A stretch of 64,000 nt of DNA from CAVRQM01 sp963723455 (GTDB lineage: Bacteria > Pseudomonadota > Alphaproteobacteria > Acetobacterales > Acetobacteraceae), in the NCBI GenBank assembly GCA_963723455.1, contig CAVRQM010000005.1, positions 1 through 64,000 on the forward strand. Direction: 5' to 3'. Below, piece by piece: positions 1-11,340 of this stretch (position 1 is the first letter of the stretch; each line of letters begins with the position of its first letter). A model generated the notes under the pieces. That model ran no database searches. It had not been told where the DNA came from and worked only from the letters and a program-made list of their open reading frames with translations. A program made the position numbers and the translations under genes.

Positions 1-3000
1 GGTGCCGCATCCGGGAACCGTCCCCGGACCCGCTTGCGCACTTCGTCCTCCGGCAGCAACCTGGGGCCGGCCAACGAACCCAAGGACAGACGCAACGCTG
101 TCTCGGGTGCCAGGCCCTTGGGATACAGTTCCTCCCCGGCCGAGAGCGACGCCCCGGCAGAGGCAGCGGCCGCCAGCCGAAGCGCGCGGCCAGATGGCAA
201 CACAGTGCCATCCGGGGGCACCACCAGGCTTAGTTCCTCTTCCACGCGGCCGGGCGAGGGAAGCGGATCCTCATTCGCCATGCGATCGGCGATGGCGCTC
301 AACCGCAACCGCATAGGCCGCCAACTCAGGGCTTAGGGCCACCAGGATCGGGGCGTCGGCTCGGTCGGCGTAGGCGGCAAAGGGGCCGTGTCGCTGGCGG
401 AGGCTTCCAGTTCGATAGCCGCACGAAGAACTGCGCGCGCCAGCCGGCCGCGATAGGCCTCGGAGTCCTGACCGAGCCGCGGGCGGCGAGCAGCAGCGCC
501 ACCAATTCGTCCGCCGTGGCGACGCCGCCGGCGCTGGTCAGGAGAGAGACCAACTCCGTTCGGAGCTCATTTAGCTCGCGGCTCTTGTGCCAGCGGTCCC
601 GAGCTTTACCCAGCACCGCCGCCACCGCGCTGCGGGCGACGCCCGCTTCACGCGCCACGTCGCCGGCGACCGGCCAGGATGCTAGCCGGTCGGCCGGCTC
701 AAGCCCCAAATAGCATTCCAGAAACCGATCTTCCGGCGTGTCGTCGCCGCCGGCCGGCGCGGAATCAGCAGCTCAAAAAGCCGATCCACGCTGGCCCAGG
801 CCTGCGCGTCGTCCGAACCGCCGCCGGGCAGCAGCTCCGGCCGGATTTCGGCCAGGCGCTTGGCGCGCTCCCGGATTTCCCGCCGCACCTTGTCGCTGAC
901 ACTGCGCAGGTAGCGGAACCGGATGCGATCGACGGCCAGCAACTGCTGGACGGTGTGCACGCCCATACGGTCGAGCACGTCACGCGCCTCGACGCTGTAG
1001 CCGAGTTCGGCGATCGTGCTGCGGCGGTCGAGACGGCGCGCGATGGTTTCGATGCTGTCTTCGGCGATGGCGCCACGGTCGAGCGGCTCGAACGCGCGCC
1101 GCCAGTCACGCAGCATGTCCTCGGCGTTGCCAAATCGCTCTTCCGCGCGCCGGCACAACGCTTTCTCGAAAAAGTCCCGCAAGCTTTCGCGCAACGTCGG
1201 ATCGAAACGATCTGCGGCGACGGTGACCTCGTCGTCAGTGACCAGCGGATCTGTCGCGCCGTCGCCCCAGGTCGGTGGAACACCGGCGACGAGCTCATGG
1301 AGGGTGACGGCCGCAGCATATCGTTCCGCATGCAGGTCCCAGCGGCGCTGGGGGCGCTGCGCGAGGAACGGATCGAGATAAGGTCGGGTGCCTGCCTGGA
1401 TGTTTTCAGGCGCTGTGCGGGTGAGGGAGAAATCGAACAGGACAAGACGCAGACGGCCGCTGCCGCCAGCCGGTGCAATACCGATATTGTCGGGCTTGAT
1501 ATCGCGATGGGCGACGCCCTGTTCTTCGAGGTAATTGACCGCCTGAAGCAAATCCTCGCCAAACCGCCGCATCATGTCGAGCGACAACAGGTCATCCGCG
1601 TTGTCGCCCCGCAGGCGTTCCGCCAGCGTGCGGTCACCAGCCCGTTCCATCAGGATGGCCTCACGGCCGGAGACGGTCAGCGTCTCGATAATTCGCACGA
1701 TGTTGGGATGACGCAGCGGCGCCAGCACGGCCGCTTCGGCCCGGATACGGTCGCCATGGGCCTCGTCGACAGCGACCTTTAGGACGAGTTCTTCTTTTTC
1801 GCCGTCGCGCGCACCAACAATGCATCCGCGGTGCCGCCACGACCAGGCTTGCGGACAACGACGACCAGCCGTCCAGCGAATTGTCCCGCTTCGCGACGCT
1901 GGGATCGACCGTCGTCGCCGCATCCGGTGCGCGCGTGTCGGTTTCGGCGAGGGCGAGATATTCCAGAAACTCGCCAGCCGACGCGATCCGGTCGCTCGGG
2001 ATTGGCGCCGTGGACGCGCGGACCATGTCCGAAGGAAGGAACCGATGCCGTCCACAGCTTCGGCAAGCCGCAATCGCCGCCCGCGCGCAATGGCCGGCAG
2101 GTCCAGCGGACTGTCTGCCGGGGGGCGGCCGGTGAAAAGGGGGCCTAGCTATGGCGCCGAGGAGCAGACATCCGCTTGGGCGCCGGCCTCACCGCCGCTG
2201 AGCGCTTCGGGGGCAAGATAGACTTTGGCCGGATCACCGAAATGATTTTCGATGTTGCGCGTGCCTGACGTGACCGGAATGGCGGTCTGGCTTCCCTCCG
2301 CACGCGAAGCGACCTGCCAATTCATGATTTGAAGGCGGGGTTCTTCCTCGGCGACGCCGTGGACGAGGATATTTTGAGGCGCCAGGCCGCGATGATACAG
2401 GCGCTTGCCATGCGCGTGGCCAAGCGCCTCGGCAAGCTGCCGCAGCAGCCCCAGGCGCGCTTCAGCCGTCAGGTCCGAGAGTTTCTCTCGAAGGAAGCGG
2501 TCTAGCCTGATCGAAGCGGGGTCGTGTTCGAACACAAGGGCCGGGCCGAGCTCCGTTTCCCGGAAATCGAGGACCCTGAGAATCCCAGGATGATCTATCC
2601 CTTCCAGCACCCGGAACTCGCGCATCGCCATGCGACCGAGCCGTTCGCGTTCATCGGGCGATGCTGCTCGCGCGTACGGATAAACCCGGACGCGGCGCGC
2701 CACGCCGAGGCTCGCGTGCTTGGCAACGAAGTCTTGCCAGCCGTCGCCTTCGCCAAGCAACGCGCCGAGAAGATAGTCGCCCACCCGCCGGTCCCGGCCA
2801 GCCGGCCGGATGCCCGCCTGCTCGATAGCCTTTGCAGTGGCACGCGCGATATTAGATCTACAGATCCCGGCCGCCCAAGCTCCGCATCCGACGTTCCCGT
2901 CAGCGCGGCGATAATACCTGTGGCCGGATTGCCGGTAGGATTGCCCTTCAGGAAAACTCTGCGTGCGGTGCCAGGATCGATACGCGGCGGCTGCAAGACC

Positions 3001-3401
3001 TTCGAGAGGAAGATCACTTCCGTGACCCATGGCACCCGGTTGGCACCGCGCCCGAAGGCGTCCTGTCGCTTCAACAGTGATGCAAGGCGCTTCGCCTTGC
3101 GGTTGGCGAGCAGAAGGGGGTTGTCGACGGTGTGGCGGCGGCCATCCGTCATCCAAACCCAACTATGCGCGTCGCCGTCGATCGTGCCCGGCCGGCTCTT
3201 AATCTCCACCAGCAACAAACCGGCAGGGCCGAGGACGAGCAGATCGACCTCGTTGACGCGCCCGTCATCATCGACGAACTCGAAATTCGACCACGCGCGC
3301 CAGGGGTCACGATCGGGCAGATGCTCGCGGAGGAACTCCAGCGCCTCGCGTTCCCACTCGTAAGCAGAGGGGCTGACAACGGTCCAACGAGGCGCCTTCA
3401 T
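1..3401 (-). pseudogene. pglW: PglW-type NERD/pseudokinase/Ser-Thr kinase, frameshifted and cut by left edge
   Basis: PglW proteins are large NERD-plus-kinase components of BREX type 2 systems; a close relative, MAD6, belongs to the methylation-associated defence system. Reading leftwards from ATG 3401, an N-terminal NERD nuclease-like domain (EREALEFL, VDLLVLGP, LVEIKSRPG) fills about 3380-2900. A first kinase-like domain (2790-2160) has HRGLAPQN instead of HRD...N and MNW instead of DFG, so it should be a pseudokinase. A second kinase (about 1800-1080) has intact HRDIKPDN and DFS. Helical segments follow, then a C-terminal part still open at base 1. The protein is only readable by changing frame about ten times (near 2855, 2160, 2130, 2045, 1870, 1810, 750, 480, 390 and 310). 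No nonsense codons were found in the correct frames, so either decay or poor sequence at a contig end is possible. The family call is secure; PglW versus MAD6 is not. Confidence 0.8.
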
Positions 3402-3480
3402 GCGGTGCTGGCCCCAGACGGGCTGCTCTCGGCGGTGTTGAGGCCGCCCGCCCGATCCTTCCCGCTATTCGCCAGGAGCG

Positions 3481-3678
3481 TCATGGATTCTGGCCTCCCG
3501 CAATCGCCGGCGGCTGGTCTGACGGCTTCGGCGTGGTCTCAATGAACTGTCGGATGGCCTGGCGAATGACCCATGAAACCGACGCGTCACGCGCCAGCGC
3601 GATTTCACTTAGCGTCCGGTAATCCTGCTCTTCGAGGCTCACGGTCAGCCGCGTTGCCTTACGAGGACGCTCGTTCAT
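3481..3678 (-). CDS. Ribbon-helix-helix (CopG-like) small protein
   Basis: A 65-residue protein starting MNERPRKATRLTVSL. The pattern of a short beta strand (RLTVSLEEQDY) followed by two helices (RTLSEIALARDASVSWVIRQAIRQFIE) is that of ribbon-helix-helix DNA-binding proteins, which act as dimers and usually autorepress their operon. It lies 79 bp upstream of the PglW-like gene on the same strand, so it may be the regulator of that defence locus. An upstream in-frame ATG would add 15 residues, but the chosen start places the beta strand close to the N-terminus as in the family. Target and partner are inferred from position only. Confidence 0.7.
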   Translation of the reverse strand: MNERPRKATRLTVSLEEQDYRTLSEIALARDASVSWVIRQAIRQFIETTPKPSDQPPAIAGGQNP

Positions 3679-3978
3679 GCCACCCACCACGGCCCAATAA
3701 AATGACCCTACGCGGCGCCGCATCAGATTTCAACGGAGTGATGCACTTATCATCAGATGCACAGCTTGTGCGCCTTTTACGGTGCCGTGCCGGTATCTCG
3801 GTTGGCGGCCTGGAGGAGGCTCAGACCGCGTCCGCGAACGGCGCCGATGAGATCCGGCGGCTAATAGGCCGTTCAATCGAGCTTCGCAGGTCGCCAAAAC
3901 TGCGCCGCGGCATCCGCCTGCGCGACTTCAGCCGCTTACAGCTGGCTTACAGCACCGCTGCCCCAAGCCCTTGTAAGC
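3679..3978. other. 300-bp gap without a convincing gene
   Basis: Nothing in either strand reads like a protein. It carries a short direct repeat (two GCTTACAGC-like copies near 3936-3958) close to the tRNA-Gly terminator. It is the boundary between the PglW-like gene and the chromosomal backbone and would hold the promoter of the ribbon-helix-helix/PglW unit on the minus strand. No clear -35/-10 pair was recognised. Confidence 0.4.
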
Positions 3979-4000
3979 AAAAACGGCCCCGAAGGACCGT
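3979..4000 (-). terminator. Intrinsic terminator of tRNA-Gly
   Basis: On the minus strand a 7-bp stem ACGGTCC/GGGCCGT closes a TTCG tetraloop and is followed by five T. It lies about 30 bp beyond the 3' end of the tRNA gene, as expected for a Rho-independent terminator. Confidence 0.8.
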
Positions 4001-4030
4001 CTTTAACCGCTTGATTTCATTGAGAAAATC

Positions 4031-4105
4031 TGGAGCGGGCGAAGGGATTCGAACCCTCGACCCCAACCTTGGCAAGGTTGTGCTCTACCCCTGAGCTACG
4101 CCCGC
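4031..4105 (-). tRNA. tRNA-Gly (anticodon GCC)
   Basis: The minus strand folds as a full cloverleaf: acceptor stem GCGGGCG/CGCCCGC, D arm GCTC...GAGC, anticodon stem CAACC/GGTTG around TTGCCAA with GCC as anticodon, and a T arm containing TTCGAAT. The terminal CCA is encoded. It reads GGC/GGU codons. It separates the defence-gene remnant from the backbone gene imuB, a common arrangement where islands have entered at a tRNA. Confidence 0.97.
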
Positions 4106-4180
4106 GCTCCCGAGAGCGGGGTCTTATGCGTGATGTCCACGGATTGCAACCCCGCCGGAAAACCGACGTCGTCGGCGCTC

Positions 4181-5722
4181 TCACATCCCGTGCAGGAACC
4201 AGCGGAGGTCGCCGGTGGCCGGGTTCACGCCGTCGCCGCGGCGATACAGCCAGAATCGTCGCCCGGCCTCGTCTTCCACTGCAAAGTAATCGCGCACAGT
4301 CAATGCTTCGGCGTTGCGCCGCCACCATTCCCCGTACACCCGCTCTGGGCCGTCGGCGCGGCGCACGCGGTGACGCACCCGGCGCCAGACGAATGCCGCC
4401 GGCGGGTGATCGGGCAGCAGCGCCATCGCCTCGACCGGCTGCGGAGGGGCCAGCAGCCGGGCCGGGCGGGGTAGTGATCGCGGCCAGCCATGCAAATTCG
4501 CGACGGCAGGCTCGGCCGCCAGCGGCCTGATCCGGCACAGGCTGCGTTCGGGGATGCGGCTGGTTACCGGACTTATCCGATACACCCGCTCCTCGCCCAG
4601 CCTGCCGCACAGCTGGTCCACCAGTTCGGCTACCTGACCATCCAGATGCGATGCAGCCAGACCTGCATCCTGCGAACCTGCGGCGCTGTCTTGCCTCCAG
4701 CCCAGCGCCTCGGTCAGCGTCGCTCGCAGCTGCATCGCCTCGATCCCCAGCCCAGGATCGATCGTTTCGATTCGCTGCGCCAGCAGCCGGGTCAGATGTC
4801 CGGCATCGCGCGTCGGGCGTGCGGTGCCGACGCGGATTGCCTGCCAGCCGCCATCAACGCGCTCGAACAGCAGATCCAGCCGGCGCGCACCCTGGCCGGA
4901 CCGCTCCAGCCCGGAGCAGACGTGCCGCGTCAGCACGCCGATGGCGGCGACCAGCGACTCCGCCGTCAGCAGCGGCTCGGCAAAGCTCAACCGATGCGAT
5001 GGCGCCTCGTCCGGCAGCACCGGGTCGATCGGCTCGGGCGCCTGGCCCAGCGCCTGATCCAGCCGTTCCAGCAGCCGCCCGCCGAACCGCCGAGCCAGCG
5101 GCGCGCGCGGCGCCGCGGCCAGTTGGCCGATCCGCTCCAGCCCCAGGCGGCGCAGCGCGGCGACAGTCGGGGCGCCAAGCCGCAACGCTGCGACAGGCAT
5201 GGACGCCAGCGCCGCCAGCGCATCGGCGCCGGGCGGTAGCACCGTCTCCGCCGCCGCGAACCGCGCCAAGACATGCGCGGCCCCCGCCGCATCGGCCACC
5301 GCCGCACGCGTGGCAAACCCGGCGCGCGACAGGCGGCGGCGCAGGGCGGCCAGCATCGCCACGTCCCCGCCATGCAGATGGGTGCTGCCGGCCACCTCTA
5401 TCCACAGCCCGTCCGGCGGATCGGGCGCGGCCAGCGGCGCATAGCGCAGACAGTCATGCGACAGGCGCCGCAGCATTGCCGCATCACCTTGCGGATCCGC
5501 CTCGGCCACGATCAGCCCGGGAACGCAGGCCTGCGCATGCGCCACGCTCTGTCCGGCATGCAGGCCCAGCGCGCGCGCAGCGGGGCAGGCGGCGGCGATG
5601 ATGCGGCGGCGGGCGTCACGCAGCGCGGTGACGAGCGGACGATCCGGCGGCGGCGCGGGCTGGCTCCGCCGCAGCCGGTCGGTCGGCAAATCCGGCAGGA
5701 ATACCGAGACCACCCTGTGCAT
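4181..5722 (-). CDS. imuB: ImuB, Y-family polymerase-like mutagenesis protein
   Basis: A 513-residue Y-family DNA-polymerase-like protein, the usual length of ImuB. In known ImuA-ImuB-DnaE2 systems ImuB bridges the replicative clamp and the error-prone polymerase DnaE2; it is not itself a polymerase. The N-terminus reads VVSVFLPDLPTDRL, lacking the paired acidic residues expected at the first catalytic motif of active Y-family enzymes, as is typical for ImuB. The fingers/little-finger-like region continues to a C-terminus ending WFLHGM. The start overlaps the 3' end of imuA by 107 bp, so the two are translated from one message and share the SOS operator at 6429. The usual third member dnaE2 is not downstream; a tRNA follows instead. 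Confidence 0.92.
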   Translation of the reverse strand: MHRVVSVFLPDLPTDRLRRSQPAPPPDRPLVTALRDARRRIIAAACPAARALGLHAGQSVAHAQACVPGLIVAEADPQGDAAMLRRLSHDCLRYAPLAAPDPPDGLWIEVAGSTHLHGGDVAMLAALRRRLSRAGFATRAAVADAAGAAHVLARFAAAETVLPPGADALAALASMPVAALRLGAPTVAALRRLGLERIGQLAAAPRAPLARRFGGRLLERLDQALGQAPEPIDPVLPDEAPSHRLSFAEPLLTAESLVAAIGVLTRHVCSGLERSGQGARRLDLLFERVDGGWQAIRVGTARPTRDAGHLTRLLAQRIETIDPGLGIEAMQLRATLTEALGWRQDSAAGSQDAGLAASHLDGQVAELVDQLCGRLGEERVYRISPVTSRIPERSLCRIRPLAAEPAVANLHGWPRSLPRPARLLAPPQPVEAMALLPDHPPAAFVWRRVRHRVRRADGPERVYGEWWRRNAEALTVRDYFAVEDEAGRRFWLYRRGDGVNPATGDLRWFLHGM

Positions 5723-6422
5723 CGCACGCCTCCACCACCCAGGAGCCGGGCTCGCCGCCCCGGCAGCGGATCAGATTCAGCCGCCAGCGCGCGCGCGACA
5801 GCCCGGGCACTGCCGGCGCATGCGGCAGCGGCGGCGGCGAGGGCAGCGGCGCCACCCGCCAACGCGTCGCCGCCGCACAGGGCGCGGCGAGCGCCGGATC
5901 GTCGTGCCGGCGGCTGCGACGCAGCAGGAAAGCCGGAATCCCGCCCGCCTCGCAGGCCAACTGCAGCCGGCGCGAGGCGGTCAGCGTCAGCGGCCCGGAT
6001 AATTCCCCCGCCACGCCGACCAGGCCGCGATGACGCAGCGCGTCCTCAATCGCCAGCAGCACGATCGCGGGCTTGCCCGCCTCGGCGTAGATCACCCGGT
6101 CCGGGTGCAGCCCGACGCCGGCCAAAGCGGGGGCGAACAGATCCCGCTGTTGCAGTACCCACAGCACCATTCCGCGCGTCTCTGCGCACAGCCTGCCCAG
6201 CAGGCCTCCGACCAGCAGCGTCGCTGCCGCCGCGTGCTCGATGCCGGCTCCGGCATCCGCCATTTCATGCAGTGCCGCGCGCGCCAGGCCGCCGCCAGGC
6301 AGATGGCCATCCAGCATGGGCAGACCGAAACGGATCGGCGGCGCGGCTCGCCCGCGCGACGCGGAGGTCCGTGCCATGGCGTTGCGCAGTTCATCGATCG
6401 TCGAGGGCTTGAGGCGCGGCAT
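5616..6422 (-). CDS. imuA: ImuA, RecA-like SOS mutagenesis accessory protein
   Basis: About 268 residues. ImuA is a small RecA-related protein needed with ImuB and DnaE2 for damage-induced mutagenesis. The N-terminal segment (LRNAMAR, then FGLPMLDGHLPGGGLARAALHEM) and the central VLWVLQQRDLFAPALAGVGL region match the ImuA pattern. An in-frame ATG exists at 6434, but it overlaps the SOS operator at 6429-6443. I therefore prefer the ATG at 6422 (MPRLKPSTIDEL), which lies just downstream of the operator. The gene overlaps imuB, indicating translational coupling. Confidence 0.88.
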   Translation of the reverse strand: MPRLKPSTIDELRNAMARTSASRGRAAPPIRFGLPMLDGHLPGGGLARAALHEMADAGAGIEHAAAATLLVGGLLGRLCAETRGMVLWVLQQRDLFAPALAGVGLHPDRVIYAEAGKPAIVLLAIEDALRHRGLVGVAGELSGPLTLTASRRLQLACEAGGIPAFLLRRSRRHDDPALAAPCAAATRWRVAPLPSPPPLPHAPAVPGLSRARWRLNLIRCRGGEPGSWVVEACDAQGGLGIPAGFADRPAAAEPARAAAGSSARHRAA

Positions 6423-6428
6423 GGCGCA

Positions 6429-6443
6429 GAACATATAGCGAAC
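6429..6443 (-). promoter_or_regulatory. Alphaproteobacterial SOS (LexA) box
   Basis: The plus strand reads GAAC-ATATAGC-GAAC, that is GTTC-N7-GTTC on the coding strand. This is the LexA operator form characteristic of alphaproteobacteria. It sits immediately upstream of imuA, where repression by LexA is well known for this cassette. Confidence 0.88.
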
Positions 6444-6587
6444 ATACAGCTTGCCGCAACCACGGCGGATGACGTATCCTGACCGATAGCCTTGCGCCTG
6501 CCGCCCCGCGCAGCCGATCCTGCATGGCTCGCGTTATCGCGCAATCACGCCCGTGCTGTGCCGGGCATGCCATCCGGACCGAGGTGA

Positions 6588-9541
<2,954 letters not shown>

Positions 9542-9542
<1 letters not shown>

Positions 9543-9916
9543 TGCGCGTGCTGCTGGTTGAGGATCACGAGGAGATCTGGGATTTCCTGTCGCGCCGGCT
9601 ACAGCGCCGGGGACACGAGGTGAGCATTGCGACCGACGGTCAGGCAGGGGTCGATCGCGCTCGCGCCGAGCAGCCGGACATCATGCTGCTCGACATGAAC
9701 CTGCCGGTGATGGACGGCTGGACGGCGGCGCGGGCGCTGAAGGACGACCCGGCAACCGCCGGCATCCCAATCATCGCCCTGACCGCGCACGCCATGTCCG
9801 GCGACCGTGAGCGGGCAGTTGCTGCGGGCTGCGACGACTATCATCCCAAGCCGGTCGACTTCTCCCGGCTGCTGCAGCAGATGGACGCCTTGGGCTCGCG
9901 CAATGCGCCGCCCTGA
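9542..9916 (+). CDS. Single-domain response regulator (CheY-like)
   Basis: About 124 residues consisting of one receiver domain: acidic pocket VEDHEE, phosphoacceptor Asp 51 in LLDMNLPVMDG, the conserved Thr in ALTAHAM and Lys in HPKPVD. No output domain follows. It starts within the stop codon of the hybrid kinase (TGATG), so the pair is co-translated. It is likely a phosphate shuttle or output-by-interaction protein of this kinase. Confidence 0.92.
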
Positions 9917-9975
9917 GCGGCTTGGCCAGTGGCAGATGCCGGCCCCGACTTAAGCGGCGGCGGCGGCGCACGCCG

Positions 9976-11340
9976 TCAGTTGCGCATGCGCGCGCCCAGC
10001 ACGAACCCGAACAAGCCGATCAGCACGGTGCCCAGCACGGTCTCGCAGCTCGACAGGAACACGCCGAGCTCGCCGCCGGGCTGCAGCGCCACGTCGCCGG
10101 CGCCCACCGTGGTCATCGAATTAAGGCTGTAAAGCACGTAGTTCAGCGCCTCGACACTCCAGCCGCGCGCCGCCGCGGCCGGCACCGCGTGCCTGATGAT
10201 GAGCGCGCCGGTGATCCAATACAGCAGCGCGAAGCCGATCAGCACGGCGAAGAACGCCCGCAGTACGCGGGTGACGCTCTCGCCGTAGTCGCACAGCAAT
10301 TCGGCCACGACGTCAGCGGACCAGCCGGCGCCCGCCCGCAGCGCCGCCCGCAGCGCCCCCGCCCGCCATGCCGCCCGGGCGGCCGACGCTTGCGCGCGCC
10401 GGCCCATACGGCGGCGGCGCAGAAACGCCCATCGTGCATCCTCGCCGCTGCCCAGGGTGCGGAAGTTCTGTTCGAGACCGATGTATGCATCACGGGCTGC
10501 CGCAAACTCGTTGGCAAGCTCCTCACCGATGGCGTTACCGAGTTGCTCGGCGTGTAGCCGAGTGCGCTCGAGCCACGTACCGGAAAACCGCACGTTGCGC
10601 AGCGTGCAGCCGGTCAGCACGACATAGGGCAGTACCGCCCCGCTCAGATCGGCGCCCGACAGATCGGCGCCATCCAGGTTTGCTTCCCGCAGCACCGCCC
10701 CACGCAGGGTGGCGCCGGTGAGGTCCGCGCGGCGCAGATTGGCGGCGCTCAGGTCGGCGCCGCTGAAATCCGTTCCGTGCAGATTGGCCTCGTCCAGCCT
10801 TGCCGCCCGGAACGTCGCCCGCTCGGCGGTGGCGCCGGCCAGCGTGGCGCCCCATAAATCCGCCTCGGAGAAATCGGTCCCGTCCATGACCGCGCCGGCA
10901 AACCGTGCAAAGCGTAACCGGGCGCGCGTCAGGCAGGCATCCTCCAGCAGCGCCTCGGCAAACTCCGCCTCACCGCCCTCTACGTCGGACAAATCGGCGC
11001 CGATCAGGTCGGCCCCACGCAGCACGGCCTCCTCCAGCCGCGCCCCGCGCAGCCGGATGCCGCTGCACGCGGCCCCGGTCAGGTCGGCCCGGGCAAGATT
11101 GGCGCCCGACAGGTCTGCGGCGCGCAGGCTTGCCAGGCGCAGGTCGCACCCGACCAGACGCACGCCATCCGCCTGCGCGTCCCACCACGCGCCGCCGTTG
11201 GCGAGGCCGCGGCTGCGCAGCGCGTCGGCGCTGCAGTCCGCGCCGTCGAACGCTCCGCGCTCGCCCGCATGCTGCGGCCCGCCGGAGGCGCGCCGCAGCA
11301 GCGCCTCGCGAGCATCGGCGGCAGCATCACTCGGCGGCAC
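9976..11340 (-). CDS. Pentapeptide-repeat protein fused to two-TM ion-channel domain
   Basis: 454 residues from a GTG start. Residues about 50-230 are A(D/N)LxxA-type pentapeptide repeats (for example LSGANLARADLTGA, LSAANLRRADLTGA), which fold as a quadrilateral beta helix. A basic linker leads to a C-terminal channel module: TM helix FFAVLIGFALLYWITGALI, a pore region with SMTTVGAGD, and a second TM helix VLGTVLIGLFGFVLG. The filter matches the K+-channel TVGYGD signature except that Tyr is Ala, so K+ selectivity is uncertain. The start overlaps the 3' end of glgX by 14 bp, on the same strand. Confidence 0.85.
   Translation of the reverse strand: MPPSDAAADAREALLRRASGGPQHAGERGAFDGADCSADALRSRGLANGGAWWDAQADGVRLVGCDLRLASLRAADLSGANLARADLTGAACSGIRLRGARLEEAVLRGADLIGADLSDVEGGEAEFAEALLEDACLTRARLRFARFAGAVMDGTDFSEADLWGATLAGATAERATFRAARLDEANLHGTDFSGADLSAANLRRADLTGATLRGAVLREANLDGADLSGADLSGAVLPYVVLTGCTLRNVRFSGTWLERTRLHAEQLGNAIGEELANEFAAARDAYIGLEQNFRTLGSGEDARWAFLRRRRMGRRAQASAARAAWRAGALRAALRAGAGWSADVVAELLCDYGESVTRVLRAFFAVLIGFALLYWITGALIIRHAVPAAAARGWSVEALNYVLYSLNSMTTVGAGDVALQPGGELGVFLSSCETVLGTVLIGLFGFVLGARMRN

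Noticed and set aside
3573..4094. Plus-strand 173-codon frame across the ribbon-helix-helix gene and tRNA-Gly
   Set aside because: Composition is random-like and it runs through a tRNA gene on the opposite strand.
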